Shown: positions 40,890-49,555 of the stretch, one piece after another
Position numbering within the stretch: position 1 is the stretch's first letter
Layout: every line of letters starts with the position of its first letter
Origin: Terrimesophilobacter sp964651535
GTDB taxonomy: Bacteria; Actinomycetota; Actinomycetes; Actinomycetales; Microbacteriaceae
NCBI GenBank assembly: GCA_964651535.1
Contig: CAZYYE010000003.1
Location: forward strand, 186,001-250,000
DNA length: 64,000 nucleotides
Direction: 5' to 3'
Notes under the pieces: model-generated
Database searches by the model: none
The model's input: only the letters and a program-made list of their open reading frames with translations
What the model was told of the DNA's origin: nothing
Position numbers and translations under genes: made by a program

Positions 40890-41846
40890 CTAGCCGGGTC
40901 GCACGACAGGACTCAACGGCGCGGACACGTCGTACTCGACCCTTGCGCCCGCGCCCTGGACCGCCATGAGTTCCTGGAGCACCCGCGCCTTGAGCGTCGA
41001 GCGTTCGGCGCTCCCCCACACGACGCGCTGTCCTGCGCCGAGCAGGACGAGGCGCACATCATCCTTCGACGTGGCGCGGATGACGTCCACCTGGGAGCGA
41101 ATGGATTCCGGAAGCGCCAGGAGCACGTCGACGACTGCCGCGAACGCGACAGAGTCCGTGCCCTCTCCGCCGATGTCGATGAGCGGAACACCGTCCGCGC
41201 GCCTGACCGAGCTTCCCAGAGAAACTCCCGCTGGATCGACGATCGAGAATCCCGCAGGAGTGGCGATGGCACCGACGGGAGACCGTTCGACGATGTGCAC
41301 GATGAGAGTGGACGGCGGGACGACTTCCGTGACGAAGCTGCGAATCAGCGGAAACTGATCGAGTTGCGACCGGAGCAGCCCATAGTCGAACAGCGCGAGC
41401 GGGGTGCCCAATTGGCCATCGATCGCTTCGGTGACCTCCTGAGCGCTCACCGAAGCGGCTCCGTCTACCGTGATCGTGCGCAGCGCGAGAAGCGGCGAAT
41501 AGACGGCGGCCGCGAGCACGCCGCCCAGCGTCACGAGAAGGCCGACGGCGACGCCCCAGCCGAGACGCCGATGCCGCGTTCGACGCGTGAACCTGCGGAT
41601 TTCGCTCCGTTCGAACCGACGCCGATCCCGTGACGCCGCCCGCACCGCTGACCGCCCACGGGCCCGCGTGGCCGTCGTGCGGGGAGTCTTCTTCGCCGGG
41701 TGCGGCTGTGCCGCCAGACGGAGCGCTGGCTGCCGATCGCTCGCGACCGGGGGCGTGCGCGCGCCACTTCGCTTTCGCGCCGCCTTGTGACTGCGCGTGG
41801 CGGGCTCTGGCTCGCGCCGCTGATCGAAACCGTCCGGGCGCTTCAC
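40890..41846 (-). CDS. ftsQ: Cell division protein FtsQ
   Basis: A 318-residue protein: a long basic, Arg/Ala-rich cytoplasmic tail (about 1-94), one membrane helix (about 95-117), a POTRA domain (about 122-190, beginning LRTITVDGAASVSAQEV) and a C-terminal beta domain. FtsQ links early and late division proteins with FtsL and FtsB. The GTG overlaps the murC TGA (GTGA). The gap after it carries the ftsZ promoter region. Confidence 0.93.
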   Translation of the reverse strand: MKRPDGFDQRREPEPATRSHKAARKRSGARTPPVASDRQPALRLAAQPHPAKKTPRTTATRARGRSAVRAASRDRRRFERSEIRRFTRRTRHRRLGWGVAVGLLVTLGGVLAAAVYSPLLALRTITVDGAASVSAQEVTEAIDGQLGTPLALFDYGLLRSQLDQFPLIRSFVTEVVPPSTLIVHIVERSPVGAIATPAGFSIVDPAGVSLGSSVRRADGVPLIDIGGEGTDSVAFAAVVDVLLALPESIRSQVDVIRATSKDDVRLVLLGAGQRVVWGSAERSTLKARVLQELMAVQGAGARVEYDVSAPLSPVVRPG

Positions 41847-43267
41847 GGCGCGCCGCCGGTTTCGGTACCGTCGCGCCCGCTGGATTCCAGGGCCGCGAGA
41901 AGATCCGGAACGAGGCCGAAGACGTCCCCGCCTCCCATCGGCATGATGATGTCCCCGCTCTTCGCGGCACGGACTGCGCGATCGATCGCCTCGGACCAGG
42001 TCGAACAGTATTCGACGCGCGTCGCATCCGAGAACCTGTCCACGATCAGTTCGCCCGTGACCCCCGGTTCTGGCTCCTCCCGCGCTGCATAGATGGGGAC
42101 GACGATCGTGAAGTCGGAAAGCCCTTCCAAAACGGAAGCGAACTCCCCGGCCAGGCGCTTCGTCCTGCTGTAAAGGTGCGGCTGGAAGATCGTGATGATC
42201 CTGCCGCCGCCGACGACGGCCCGAGCGCCACTCAGCGCAGCCTGGATTTCGGTCGGATGGTGGGCGAAATCATCGAACACCCTCACGCCGCCGATTTCTC
42301 CGCGCAACTCGAAGCGACGGCCCGTTCCCTTGAACGCTTTGAGCGCTTCGAGCGCCGCCGACGGCTCAAAGCCCAGGGAAACCAGAACTCCGAACGCTCC
42401 TGCGGCATTGAGAGCGTTGTGGTGCCCGGGGACGCGAAGCGACGCGGCGAACTCGCGACCGCGCCAGACGAGGCCGAACGACGCCGTTGGCCCCGGATCA
42501 ATCGAGTGGATGCGCACGTGGGCGGCGGGATCCGTTCCGAACGTCACGACCGTGCGGCCGGAAAGCCGCGGCGTGATCTCCACCGCACCGGGATCATCGG
42601 CCGAAATCACGATCGACTCCGTGGCTCGCGTCGCGAACTCGACGAACGCATCCTTGAACGCGCCCTCCGTGCCGAAATGGTCGAGGTGGTCGGGGTCGAC
42701 GTTCGTTATGAGGGCGACATCGGTCGAATACAGCAGGAACGAGCCATCCGATTCGTCGGCCTCGACGACGAAAAGGTCGTCCGATCCCGGCATGGCGCTC
42801 ACGCCGAGGCCCGTGATCACGCCGCCGTTCACGAAGCCGGGGTCGGCGCCGAGTTCGCGCAGCGCCGTCACGATCATTGCCGTCGAGGTCGTCTTGCCGT
42901 GTGCGCCGGCAACCGCGACCAGCCGATCGCGTCCCGTGAGCCAGGCGAGCGCGACGGCGCGATGCACGATGGGGATACCCCTCGCGCGCGCGATCAGGTA
43001 CTCGGGATTGTCCTCGCCGATCGCCCCGGTGACGACGACCGTGTCCGCGTCGCCGATCGCACGCGCGTCGTGGCCGATCGTCACGGTGGCTCCCGCCTCC
43101 CTGAGCGCCCTCACGGTCTCTGAGTCCCGGATGTCCGAGCCGGTCACCCTGGATCCGGATGCGAGCAGCAGGAGGGCGATGCCGCTCATCCCCGCGCCGC
43201 CGATGCCGATGAAATGCACCCGGCCAGGGTCCTGGGGCATTTGCTGGCGAAAGTCGGATTTGATCAC
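41843..43267 (-). CDS. murC: UDP-N-acetylmuramate--L-alanine ligase
   Basis: A 474-residue Mur ligase that adds the first amino acid to UDP-MurNAc. N-terminal HFIGIGGAGMSGIALLL is the nucleotide-sugar loop, VAGAHGKTTSTAM the ATP-binding motif, and NVDPDHLDHF and FDDFAHHPTEI the central and C-terminal signatures. GTG 43267 overlaps the murG stop (GTGA); the open frame upstream of it is a shadow of murG. It ends in overlap with ftsQ. Confidence 0.96.
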   Translation of the reverse strand: MIKSDFRQQMPQDPGRVHFIGIGGAGMSGIALLLLASGSRVTGSDIRDSETVRALREAGATVTIGHDARAIGDADTVVVTGAIGEDNPEYLIARARGIPIVHRAVALAWLTGRDRLVAVAGAHGKTTSTAMIVTALRELGADPGFVNGGVITGLGVSAMPGSDDLFVVEADESDGSFLLYSTDVALITNVDPDHLDHFGTEGAFKDAFVEFATRATESIVISADDPGAVEITPRLSGRTVVTFGTDPAAHVRIHSIDPGPTASFGLVWRGREFAASLRVPGHHNALNAAGAFGVLVSLGFEPSAALEALKAFKGTGRRFELRGEIGGVRVFDDFAHHPTEIQAALSGARAVVGGGRIITIFQPHLYSRTKRLAGEFASVLEGLSDFTIVVPIYAAREEPEPGVTGELIVDRFSDATRVEYCSTWSEAIDRAVRAAKSGDIIMPMGGGDVFGLVPDLLAALESSGRDGTETGGAP

Positions 43268-44352
43268 GTCGCCGCTCCTGCTTCGGCTGCGGCGGCGAGC
43301 ACGAGTTCGACGGTTCGGGCGGTGCCGTCCCGCACGCCGATCGACGCGGTTGCCGCCGCCATTTCCGCGGTCGAGGCGTGATCGAGAAGCAAGGGAACGA
43401 GCGTGTGCTCGATCCACGATGGCGTAAAGTGCTCGTCGTCCACGATGACGGCTCCTCCCGCCTTTTCGACGCCCCTCGCGTTCAGCCGTTGCTCGCCGTT
43501 TCCGATGGGAAGAGGAACGTACGCGGCGGGTATTCCCAACGCCGTCAGTTCGGCGACGGTGGCAGAGCCCGCGCGCGCGACGGCGAACTGCGCCGCGGAA
43601 AATGCGAGATCCATGCGATCGCAGAATCGGATCACGCGGTAACCGGGAAGGGCGCTTTCGCCCAGTTCCGACCGACTTCCCGTGATGTGCAGCACGGCCC
43701 AGCCCGCGCCGAGGATGCTCGCGACCGCGCCGGATACGGAGTCATTGATGGTGCGCGCGCCGAGAGAGCCGCCCGTGACGAGAAGCACGCGGCTGTGTTC
43801 GTCGAAACCGAAATGCGCGAGCGCTTCCGGCCTCGCCGCGAGGGGGTCGAGCTCTTCGATAGCCTTCGACAGCGGCATTCCGACGAATCGCGCGTTCCTC
43901 AGCCGTGTCCCGGCGAAGGCGACACCGACATGCTTCGTCAATCTGCTGCCGAGCCGATTCGCGAACCCCGGAACCGCGTTCGCCTCGTGAACCACGATCG
44001 GTCGTTTCTCGCGCCACGCCGCGATATACGCGGGTGCGGAAACGAACCCGCCGAATCCGACGACCACATCGATGTCGCGCTCGCGGATGAGCTGCCGGAT
44101 TTCGCCCACCACCCGCAGGAATCGCCGGGGAAACTGGATCAACTGCCGATTCGGCTTTCGCGGCATGGGGACTTTGTCGATCGTGACCAGTTCGAATCCG
44201 CGCTCGGGCACCAATCGAGCCTCGAGCCCCTCCGCCGTGCCGAGGATCGTGAACTCGGCGCGGCGATCATCCCGCCGAAGCCGGTCGGCCACGGCGAGCA
44301 GCGGGTTGACGTGACCGGCGGTGCCGCCCCCGGCGAGCAGGTAGTTCGTCAC
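43264..44352 (-). CDS. murG: UDP-GlcNAc--undecaprenyl-PP-MurNAc-pentapeptide GlcNAc transferase
   Basis: A 362-residue GT28 glycosyltransferase that makes lipid II from lipid I. The glycine-rich loops LLAGGGTAGHVNP and VTGGSLGARTIN, the membrane-patch region KPNRQLIQFPRRF, and the UDP-GlcNAc site around ARAGSATVAELTALG and GNGEQRLNA are present. GTG 44352 overlaps the ftsW stop (GTGA); the frame upstream is ftsW read out of phase. Confidence 0.96.
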   Translation of the reverse strand: MTNYLLAGGGTAGHVNPLLAVADRLRRDDRRAEFTILGTAEGLEARLVPERGFELVTIDKVPMPRKPNRQLIQFPRRFLRVVGEIRQLIRERDIDVVVGFGGFVSAPAYIAAWREKRPIVVHEANAVPGFANRLGSRLTKHVGVAFAGTRLRNARFVGMPLSKAIEELDPLAARPEALAHFGFDEHSRVLLVTGGSLGARTINDSVSGAVASILGAGWAVLHITGSRSELGESALPGYRVIRFCDRMDLAFSAAQFAVARAGSATVAELTALGIPAAYVPLPIGNGEQRLNARGVEKAGGAVIVDDEHFTPSWIEHTLVPLLLDHASTAEMAAATASIGVRDGTARTVELVLAAAAEAGAAT

Positions 44353-45572
44353 TGCCGCGCCCGGACCGCCGCGGGTTGCCTCGCATAGGACAGGACGATC
44401 CCAATGGCCAGCAGTGTCGTCACGAGGGCAGATCCGCCCGCCGAAATGAGCGGAAGCGGCACGCCGAGCACGGGCAAGAGGCCGAGGACGACGGCGATGT
44501 TCACGAACGCCTGAACGAGGATCCACGCGAGCACCGCGCTCACCGTGATCCGCGCCATCGGATCGTTCGATCCGCGGATGATGCGGATGAAGGAGAACGC
44601 GAGGATGACGAACAGCGTCAGAACGACGATGGCTCCGACGAGCCCGAGTTCTTCGCCGATGATGGCGAAAATGAAGTCGTTGTCCGCCTCGGGCAACCAG
44701 GACCACTTCGCTTTGGAGTTTCCCAGGCCGACGCCGAAGACGCCGCCGGACGCGAGCGCCCACCACCCGTGAAGCGGTTGCCAGCACAGCCCGCTGTATG
44801 CGGCATCCGACGTACACCCGCTCTGCCACGCGAGGATTCGGTCCTGGCGCGAGCTCGTGGAAAACGTCAACGCGTACGCTGCGAACGACACCACGAGCGC
44901 CGGGATTGCCAGATATCTGAGCCGAACGCCGGCGAAGAACAGGGTGCCGAGAACAATCGCGACGAGAATGATGGCGGTGCCGAGGTCCCCGCCGAAGAGG
45001 ACGAGCGCAATGGCAAGTCCCGCGACGATTCCAATCGAGCGCAGGAGCTGCCGCCAGTCATCCAGAACGCTCACGCGCCGTGCGAGCACGACGCCGAGCC
45101 ACAGCACGAGCCCGACCTTGACGAGCTCGGAGGGCTGAAATGTGAACGACCCGAACTGGATCCAGTTGCGGTTGCCGTTGTGCTCGATCCCCAGGTTTGT
45201 CGCCACCACGAGGAATTGCAGTGCGACAGCTACCACCATCGCCATGCCCGCCCACTTCCGCCAGAACACGGCAGGCATGCGCGCCGCGATGAGCATGACG
45301 GGAATGCCGAGCAGGGCGAACAACGCCTGGCGAAGAAATCCGGTGAAGAAGTCGTCTGTGGCCTTGAACGACTCCACGGACGAGGACGACAGCACCATGA
45401 CGAGTCCGAACACCACGAGGAACATCGTCGAGCCGAGCAGCAGGAAATAGTCGCCGCTTTCCGATCCGAAAATCCGCCTGACGGCCACCAGCACGGCAGG
45501 CGAGGACGGTTTTGCCGGTTCCGTGCCGCGCGGCTCAGGGCGACGGCGGGGGCGCGGAGGACTCGTCGTCAT
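44349..45572 (-). CDS. ftsW: SEDS glycosyltransferase FtsW
   Basis: A 407-residue SEDS-family protein with about ten membrane helices, the septal peptidoglycan polymerase working with FtsI. Motifs: NRNWIQFGSFTFQPSEL, GGDLGTAIIL, the large extracellular loop with EADNDFIFAIIGEELG, and VLGVPLPLISAGGSAL near the end. The loop SGCTSDAAYSGLCWQP carries two cysteines that could form a disulfide. The ATG at 45572 overlaps murD by 38 bases, the longest overlap in the cluster; a shorter form is possible. Confidence 0.95.
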   Translation of the reverse strand: MTTSPPRPRRRPEPRGTEPAKPSSPAVLVAVRRIFGSESGDYFLLLGSTMFLVVFGLVMVLSSSSVESFKATDDFFTGFLRQALFALLGIPVMLIAARMPAVFWRKWAGMAMVVAVALQFLVVATNLGIEHNGNRNWIQFGSFTFQPSELVKVGLVLWLGVVLARRVSVLDDWRQLLRSIGIVAGLAIALVLFGGDLGTAIILVAIVLGTLFFAGVRLRYLAIPALVVSFAAYALTFSTSSRQDRILAWQSGCTSDAAYSGLCWQPLHGWWALASGGVFGVGLGNSKAKWSWLPEADNDFIFAIIGEELGLVGAIVVLTLFVILAFSFIRIIRGSNDPMARITVSAVLAWILVQAFVNIAVVLGLLPVLGVPLPLISAGGSALVTTLLAIGIVLSYARQPAAVRARQ

Positions 45573-47046
45573 CGGCGTTGCCTCCCAACATCTCCTTCAC
45601 CGCGGCGGTGAACTGGCGTCCGCGATCCGCGTAGTCCCGGAACTGATCCATGGACGCCGCCGCCGGCGCCAGCAACACGACGTCGCCGTCGACTGCGAGC
45701 TCCGCCGCCAGCCGCACAGCCGTCGGCATTACCTCTTTAGTTTCGAGCGTGTCCACCTCGATGACCGGCAGCGCAGGCGCGTGTCGTGCGAATGCTTCCC
45801 GCAGGGCGGCGCGCTCTGTCCCGATCACGACAGCGGCCCTCAGCCGACCCGACACGGCCGCGACGAGATCGGCGGGCGATGCACCCTTGAAGAGCCCGCC
45901 GGCGATCCATACGACGGAATCGAAGGATCCGAGCGATGCGAGCGCAGCGTGAGCATTCGTGGCTTTCGAATCGTCGAACCAGCGCACTCCCCCGCTCGTT
46001 GCGACCAACTCCGTCCGATGACGGTCAGGGTGGAATGCGAGGATCGCGGACCGAACCGCCTCGACGGACGCGCCGAACGAGCGGGCGAGCGCGGAAGCCG
46101 CCATCACGTTCGCGACCATGTGCCGCCCTCCGAGCCCGACGGAGGACAGCTCGTCCACGGTGGAGATCTCCAGCGCAGCGCTGTGCCGCTCGTCCAGGAA
46201 CGCGCGATCGCACACGATTCCGCCGACGATTCCGAAGCTGCTGGGCTGGGGAACACCCAGTCCGAACCCGATCGCGCGGCACCCTTCCTCGACTTCGGCG
46301 TTCTCGACCATTTCCCGCGTCGCCACGTCATCTTCATTGAAGACGCACGCGATTTTCGTGCCCCGATACACTTTGGCTTTCGCCGCGCGGTAATCGGCGA
46401 TGGACCCATGCCAGTCGAGATGATCGTCGGCGATGTTCAGGCAAACGCTCGCCCACGGCGAAATCTCGCCGAGGTAGTGCAATTGGAAGCTCGAGAGCTC
46501 CACGACGAGCACGTCGAAGCCGCCGGGGTCGCGAATGGCGTCGAGCACCGAAATCCCGACGTTTCCGCATGGCGCGGCCCGGAATCCGCCGGCGACGAGC
46601 ATCGCGGCGGTCAGCTGCACGGTCGTCGTCTTTCCATTCGTGCCCGTGACGAGAATCCACTCGGCCGGGGTTCCCGTCTTGTCGCGCAGCCGCCACGCGA
46701 GCTCCACATCGCCCCACACCACCCGCCCGCTCTCCAACGCCCAGGCCACGGCGGGGTGAGTCGGCGGCATCCCGGGCGACACGATCACGAGTTCCGGATC
46801 GAAGGCGGCAACCCGATCGGGCACGCCCGTGCCGAGGTCGGCGACGACAAGCTCGACTCCGAGCACACCGAGGATTTCGGCCCTGGCCTCGTCTGCGGCC
46901 GGGGTTGCGACAAGGACGGAGCATCCGAGCTCGGCGAGCGTGTCCGCGGCCGCGAACCCCGTGACCCCGAGCCCGAGCACGAGAACACGAAGCCCGCTCC
47001 ACTGGCCGCTCCAGCTCGTGAGCGCCGCCACGTCCCGTTCGGGCAT
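45535..47046 (-). CDS. murD: UDP-N-acetylmuramoyl-L-alanine--D-glutamate ligase
   Basis: A 503-residue Mur ligase. RVLVLGLGVTGFAAAD is the N-terminal Rossmann motif, LVTGTNGKTTTVQL the ATP loop, LNIADDHLDWHGS the central motif, and FDDSKATNAHAA the C-terminal one. ATG 47046 is chosen because it overlaps the mraY stop (ATGA); another ATG at 47070 would add eight residues. Neither has a strong ribosome site, so translation is probably coupled to mraY. Confidence 0.95.
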   Translation of the reverse strand: MPERDVAALTSWSGQWSGLRVLVLGLGVTGFAAADTLAELGCSVLVATPAADEARAEILGVLGVELVVADLGTGVPDRVAAFDPELVIVSPGMPPTHPAVAWALESGRVVWGDVELAWRLRDKTGTPAEWILVTGTNGKTTTVQLTAAMLVAGGFRAAPCGNVGISVLDAIRDPGGFDVLVVELSSFQLHYLGEISPWASVCLNIADDHLDWHGSIADYRAAKAKVYRGTKIACVFNEDDVATREMVENAEVEEGCRAIGFGLGVPQPSSFGIVGGIVCDRAFLDERHSAALEISTVDELSSVGLGGRHMVANVMAASALARSFGASVEAVRSAILAFHPDRHRTELVATSGGVRWFDDSKATNAHAALASLGSFDSVVWIAGGLFKGASPADLVAAVSGRLRAAVVIGTERAALREAFARHAPALPVIEVDTLETKEVMPTAVRLAAELAVDGDVVLLAPAAASMDQFRDYADRGRQFTAAVKEMLGGNADDDESSAPPPSP

Positions 47047-48152
47047 CACGGCGCCGTGCTGGAGAGCCATTCGAGGTAGAACAAGCCGACTCCCGCCCCG
47101 ACGAACAATCCGGAGATGATCCAGAACCTCACGACGATCGTGACCTCCGGCCAGCCTTTCATCTCAAAGTGATGATGGTAAGGGCTCGCTCTCCAGATGC
47201 GCTTTCCCTTCGTCAGCTTGAAATAGACCCGCTGGATGATCACTTGCATCGTGATCACCGCGAACAGCCCGCCGATGAGCACGAGGAGCAATTCCGTGCG
47301 GGACAGAATCGCGAGCGCGGCAAGGGCGCCCCCGAGAGCGAACGACCCCGTGTCGCCCATCATGATTTGCGCCGGGGAGGTATTCCACCAGAGGAATCCG
47401 ACGAGCGCGCCGACGATGGCCGCGGCGATGGTCGCGAGCTCGAGGGGCGCGGAAACGTCGTAGCACTTGAACAGGTTCTCCGGATTCACCGCGAGGCTGT
47501 AGCAGGACTGGATGGACTGCCAGTACCCGATGATGATGTACGAGCCGATCGCGAATATGGATGCGCCGGCCGCGAGCCCATCGAGTCCGTCGGCAAGATT
47601 CACGGCGTTGGATGCCGACACCGTGATGAACACGATCCACAGCACGATCACGATGGTTCCGCCGATGAGCCCGAACGTGACGAGGAAGTCGAACGGCAAA
47701 TCGCGGATGAAGGACAGGGCCGTCGACACGGGCGATCTCCCGTGGCTGTCCCGGTAGTTGATTCCGACGAGGGCGAAAATCACTCCGACGATGACCGTGC
47801 CGATGATCTTGAAAATGCCCGGGAGCCCGAGGCTGTTTTGCTTGCTCACCTTGAGGAGGTCATCGATGAACCCGATGAACCCGAGCCCGCCCATCATGAG
47901 GATGACGAGCATGGCGCTTGCGCTCGGCCGTCCGCCGCCCACGAGATGACCGACGAAGTACCCGATGACCGACGCCGTGACGAACACGACTCCGCCCATC
48001 GACGGGGTTCCGCGCTTCACGACGTGGGTCGTCGGCGTGTCCGCTCTGATGAATTGCCCAAGACCGAGGCGACGGAACACTTTGGCGAACACCGGCGTGA
48101 GCACGAGAGTGAATGCCATCGAGAATCCCGCCGCAATGAGGAGCGCGAGCAT
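47046..48152 (-). CDS. mraY: Phospho-N-acetylmuramoyl-pentapeptide transferase
   Basis: A 368-residue membrane enzyme with about ten helices that makes lipid I. Catalytic and Mg-binding motifs are all present: TPSMGGVVF, GFIDDLLK, NAVNLADGLDGLA, MMGDTGSFALGG, and the HHH motif SPYHHHFEMKGW. ATG 48152 overlaps the murF stop (ATGA). An extracellular loop holds two cysteines (SCYSLA and FKCYD), common in actinobacterial MraY. Confidence 0.97.
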   Translation of the reverse strand: MLALLIAAGFSMAFTLVLTPVFAKVFRRLGLGQFIRADTPTTHVVKRGTPSMGGVVFVTASVIGYFVGHLVGGGRPSASAMLVILMMGGLGFIGFIDDLLKVSKQNSLGLPGIFKIIGTVIVGVIFALVGINYRDSHGRSPVSTALSFIRDLPFDFLVTFGLIGGTIVIVLWIVFITVSASNAVNLADGLDGLAAGASIFAIGSYIIIGYWQSIQSCYSLAVNPENLFKCYDVSAPLELATIAAAIVGALVGFLWWNTSPAQIMMGDTGSFALGGALAALAILSRTELLLVLIGGLFAVITMQVIIQRVYFKLTKGKRIWRASPYHHHFEMKGWPEVTIVVRFWIISGLFVGAGVGLFYLEWLSSTAP

Positions 48153-49555
48153 CAGGTCACCCCGGCAATGCGGTCGCCAAGGAGCCGAAGGCCAGCCGAG
48201 TTCGAGGATTTCACGAGGACAACGTCTCCAGATCGCAACTCTTTATCCAACAGATCGTATGCCTCGTCGGCGTTCTGGACGAGGACCGACTCCCCGTCCC
48301 ACGAACCTTCCAGCCCCGCGGCATTGTGAATGTGCCTGGCCGCGTGCCCGACGACGATGAGTCGATCGATATTCAATCGGACGATGAGCCGGCCAATCCT
48401 GTCGTGCTCCTCATCGCTGAATTCGCCGAGTTCCGCCATCTCGCCCAGAACCGCGATCGAGCGATTCGTCCCCCTCGTGATCTCGGCAAGCGTCTTGAGT
48501 GCGGCAGCCATCGAATCGGGACTCGCGTTGTACCCGTCGTTGATGACGGTAATTCCCTGCGGGGCGTGCAGCACTTCCATACGCCACCGCTCGGCCCTGT
48601 GCAACGTGCTCAGTGCGGCGATCGCGTCCGCCGCCCGCACCCCGAACTCCTTCGCGGCCGCAACGGTAGCCAGTGCGTTCATCACGTTGTGCTCGCCGAT
48701 GATGTTCACGTGCGCGCGGATGCGCTCGTCACCCGAGACGAGCGTGAAGCTCGTCCCATCCACGGTGGTCGACACGTCTTCTGCCCGCACCATCGCCGTC
48801 TCGGAGAACCCGAATCCGACTACTCGCGCTCGCGTCATGGCCGCCATTGCGCCGACGCGCGAATCGTCCGTATTCAGCACGGCAACGGCCGATTCGGGAA
48901 GCGCGGTGACTATTTCGGCTTTGGCTTTCTGGGTCTCCTCGATGCTTCCGAACCCGCCGGCGTGCGCGAGACCGACCTTGAGGACGATCGCGACATCCGG
49001 CGTGACGATCGAGATGAGGCGGGCGATATCCCCCACCGCGCTCGCGCCCATCTCGACCACGAGGAAGTCGGATTCGGTCGTGACGTCCAGCATGGACAGC
49101 GGAGCCCCGACCTGGTTGTTGAACGAACCGCGCGGAGAGACAACGGATCCTGCCTGCTCGAGGACCGAGCGAAGCATGTTCTTCGTCGTGGTCTTGCCAT
49201 TGGATCCGGTGACGGCCACGACGCGCAGCCGTCCGTCGCTTCTGACTCTCGCGACGACTTCGCGCGCGAGCGAGGCGAGCGCAACAAGGGAATCCGCGAC
49301 AACGATTGTGGGAACGGCGAGGTCCAGGTCCCGCTCGGCGATCACGACGGCAGCCCCCGATTCGACCGCGGCAGCCGCGAACTCGTGACCATCCGTCGTT
49401 TCCCCGCGCATCGCGATGAACACGCAACCGGCGGTCGCGAGCCGGGAATCCACGACAACCGGTCCGGTCACCGTTTCGATGGCCGCAGCACCGCTTCGCG
49501 CGTGCACCGCGCCGGAAACCGCGCTCGCCAAGTCGGCGAGCGAAAGTTCGATCAC
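48152..49555 (-). CDS. murF: UDP-MurNAc-tripeptide--D-alanyl-D-alanine ligase
   Basis: A 467-residue Mur ligase. The ATP loop is VTGSNGKTTTKNML; SFNNQVGAPLSML and VVEMGASAVGDIA are MurF-typical, and INDGYNASPDSM is the C-terminal signature. GTG 49555 overlaps the murE stop (GTGA), and its own stop overlaps mraY. It completes the pentapeptide with D-Ala-D-Ala. Confidence 0.96.
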   Translation of the reverse strand: MIELSLADLASAVSGAVHARSGAAAIETVTGPVVVDSRLATAGCVFIAMRGETTDGHEFAAAAVESGAAVVIAERDLDLAVPTIVVADSLVALASLAREVVARVRSDGRLRVVAVTGSNGKTTTKNMLRSVLEQAGSVVSPRGSFNNQVGAPLSMLDVTTESDFLVVEMGASAVGDIARLISIVTPDVAIVLKVGLAHAGGFGSIEETQKAKAEIVTALPESAVAVLNTDDSRVGAMAAMTRARVVGFGFSETAMVRAEDVSTTVDGTSFTLVSGDERIRAHVNIIGEHNVMNALATVAAAKEFGVRAADAIAALSTLHRAERWRMEVLHAPQGITVINDGYNASPDSMAAALKTLAEITRGTNRSIAVLGEMAELGEFSDEEHDRIGRLIVRLNIDRLIVVGHAARHIHNAAGLEGSWDGESVLVQNADEAYDLLDKELRSGDVVLVKSSNSAGLRLLGDRIAGVT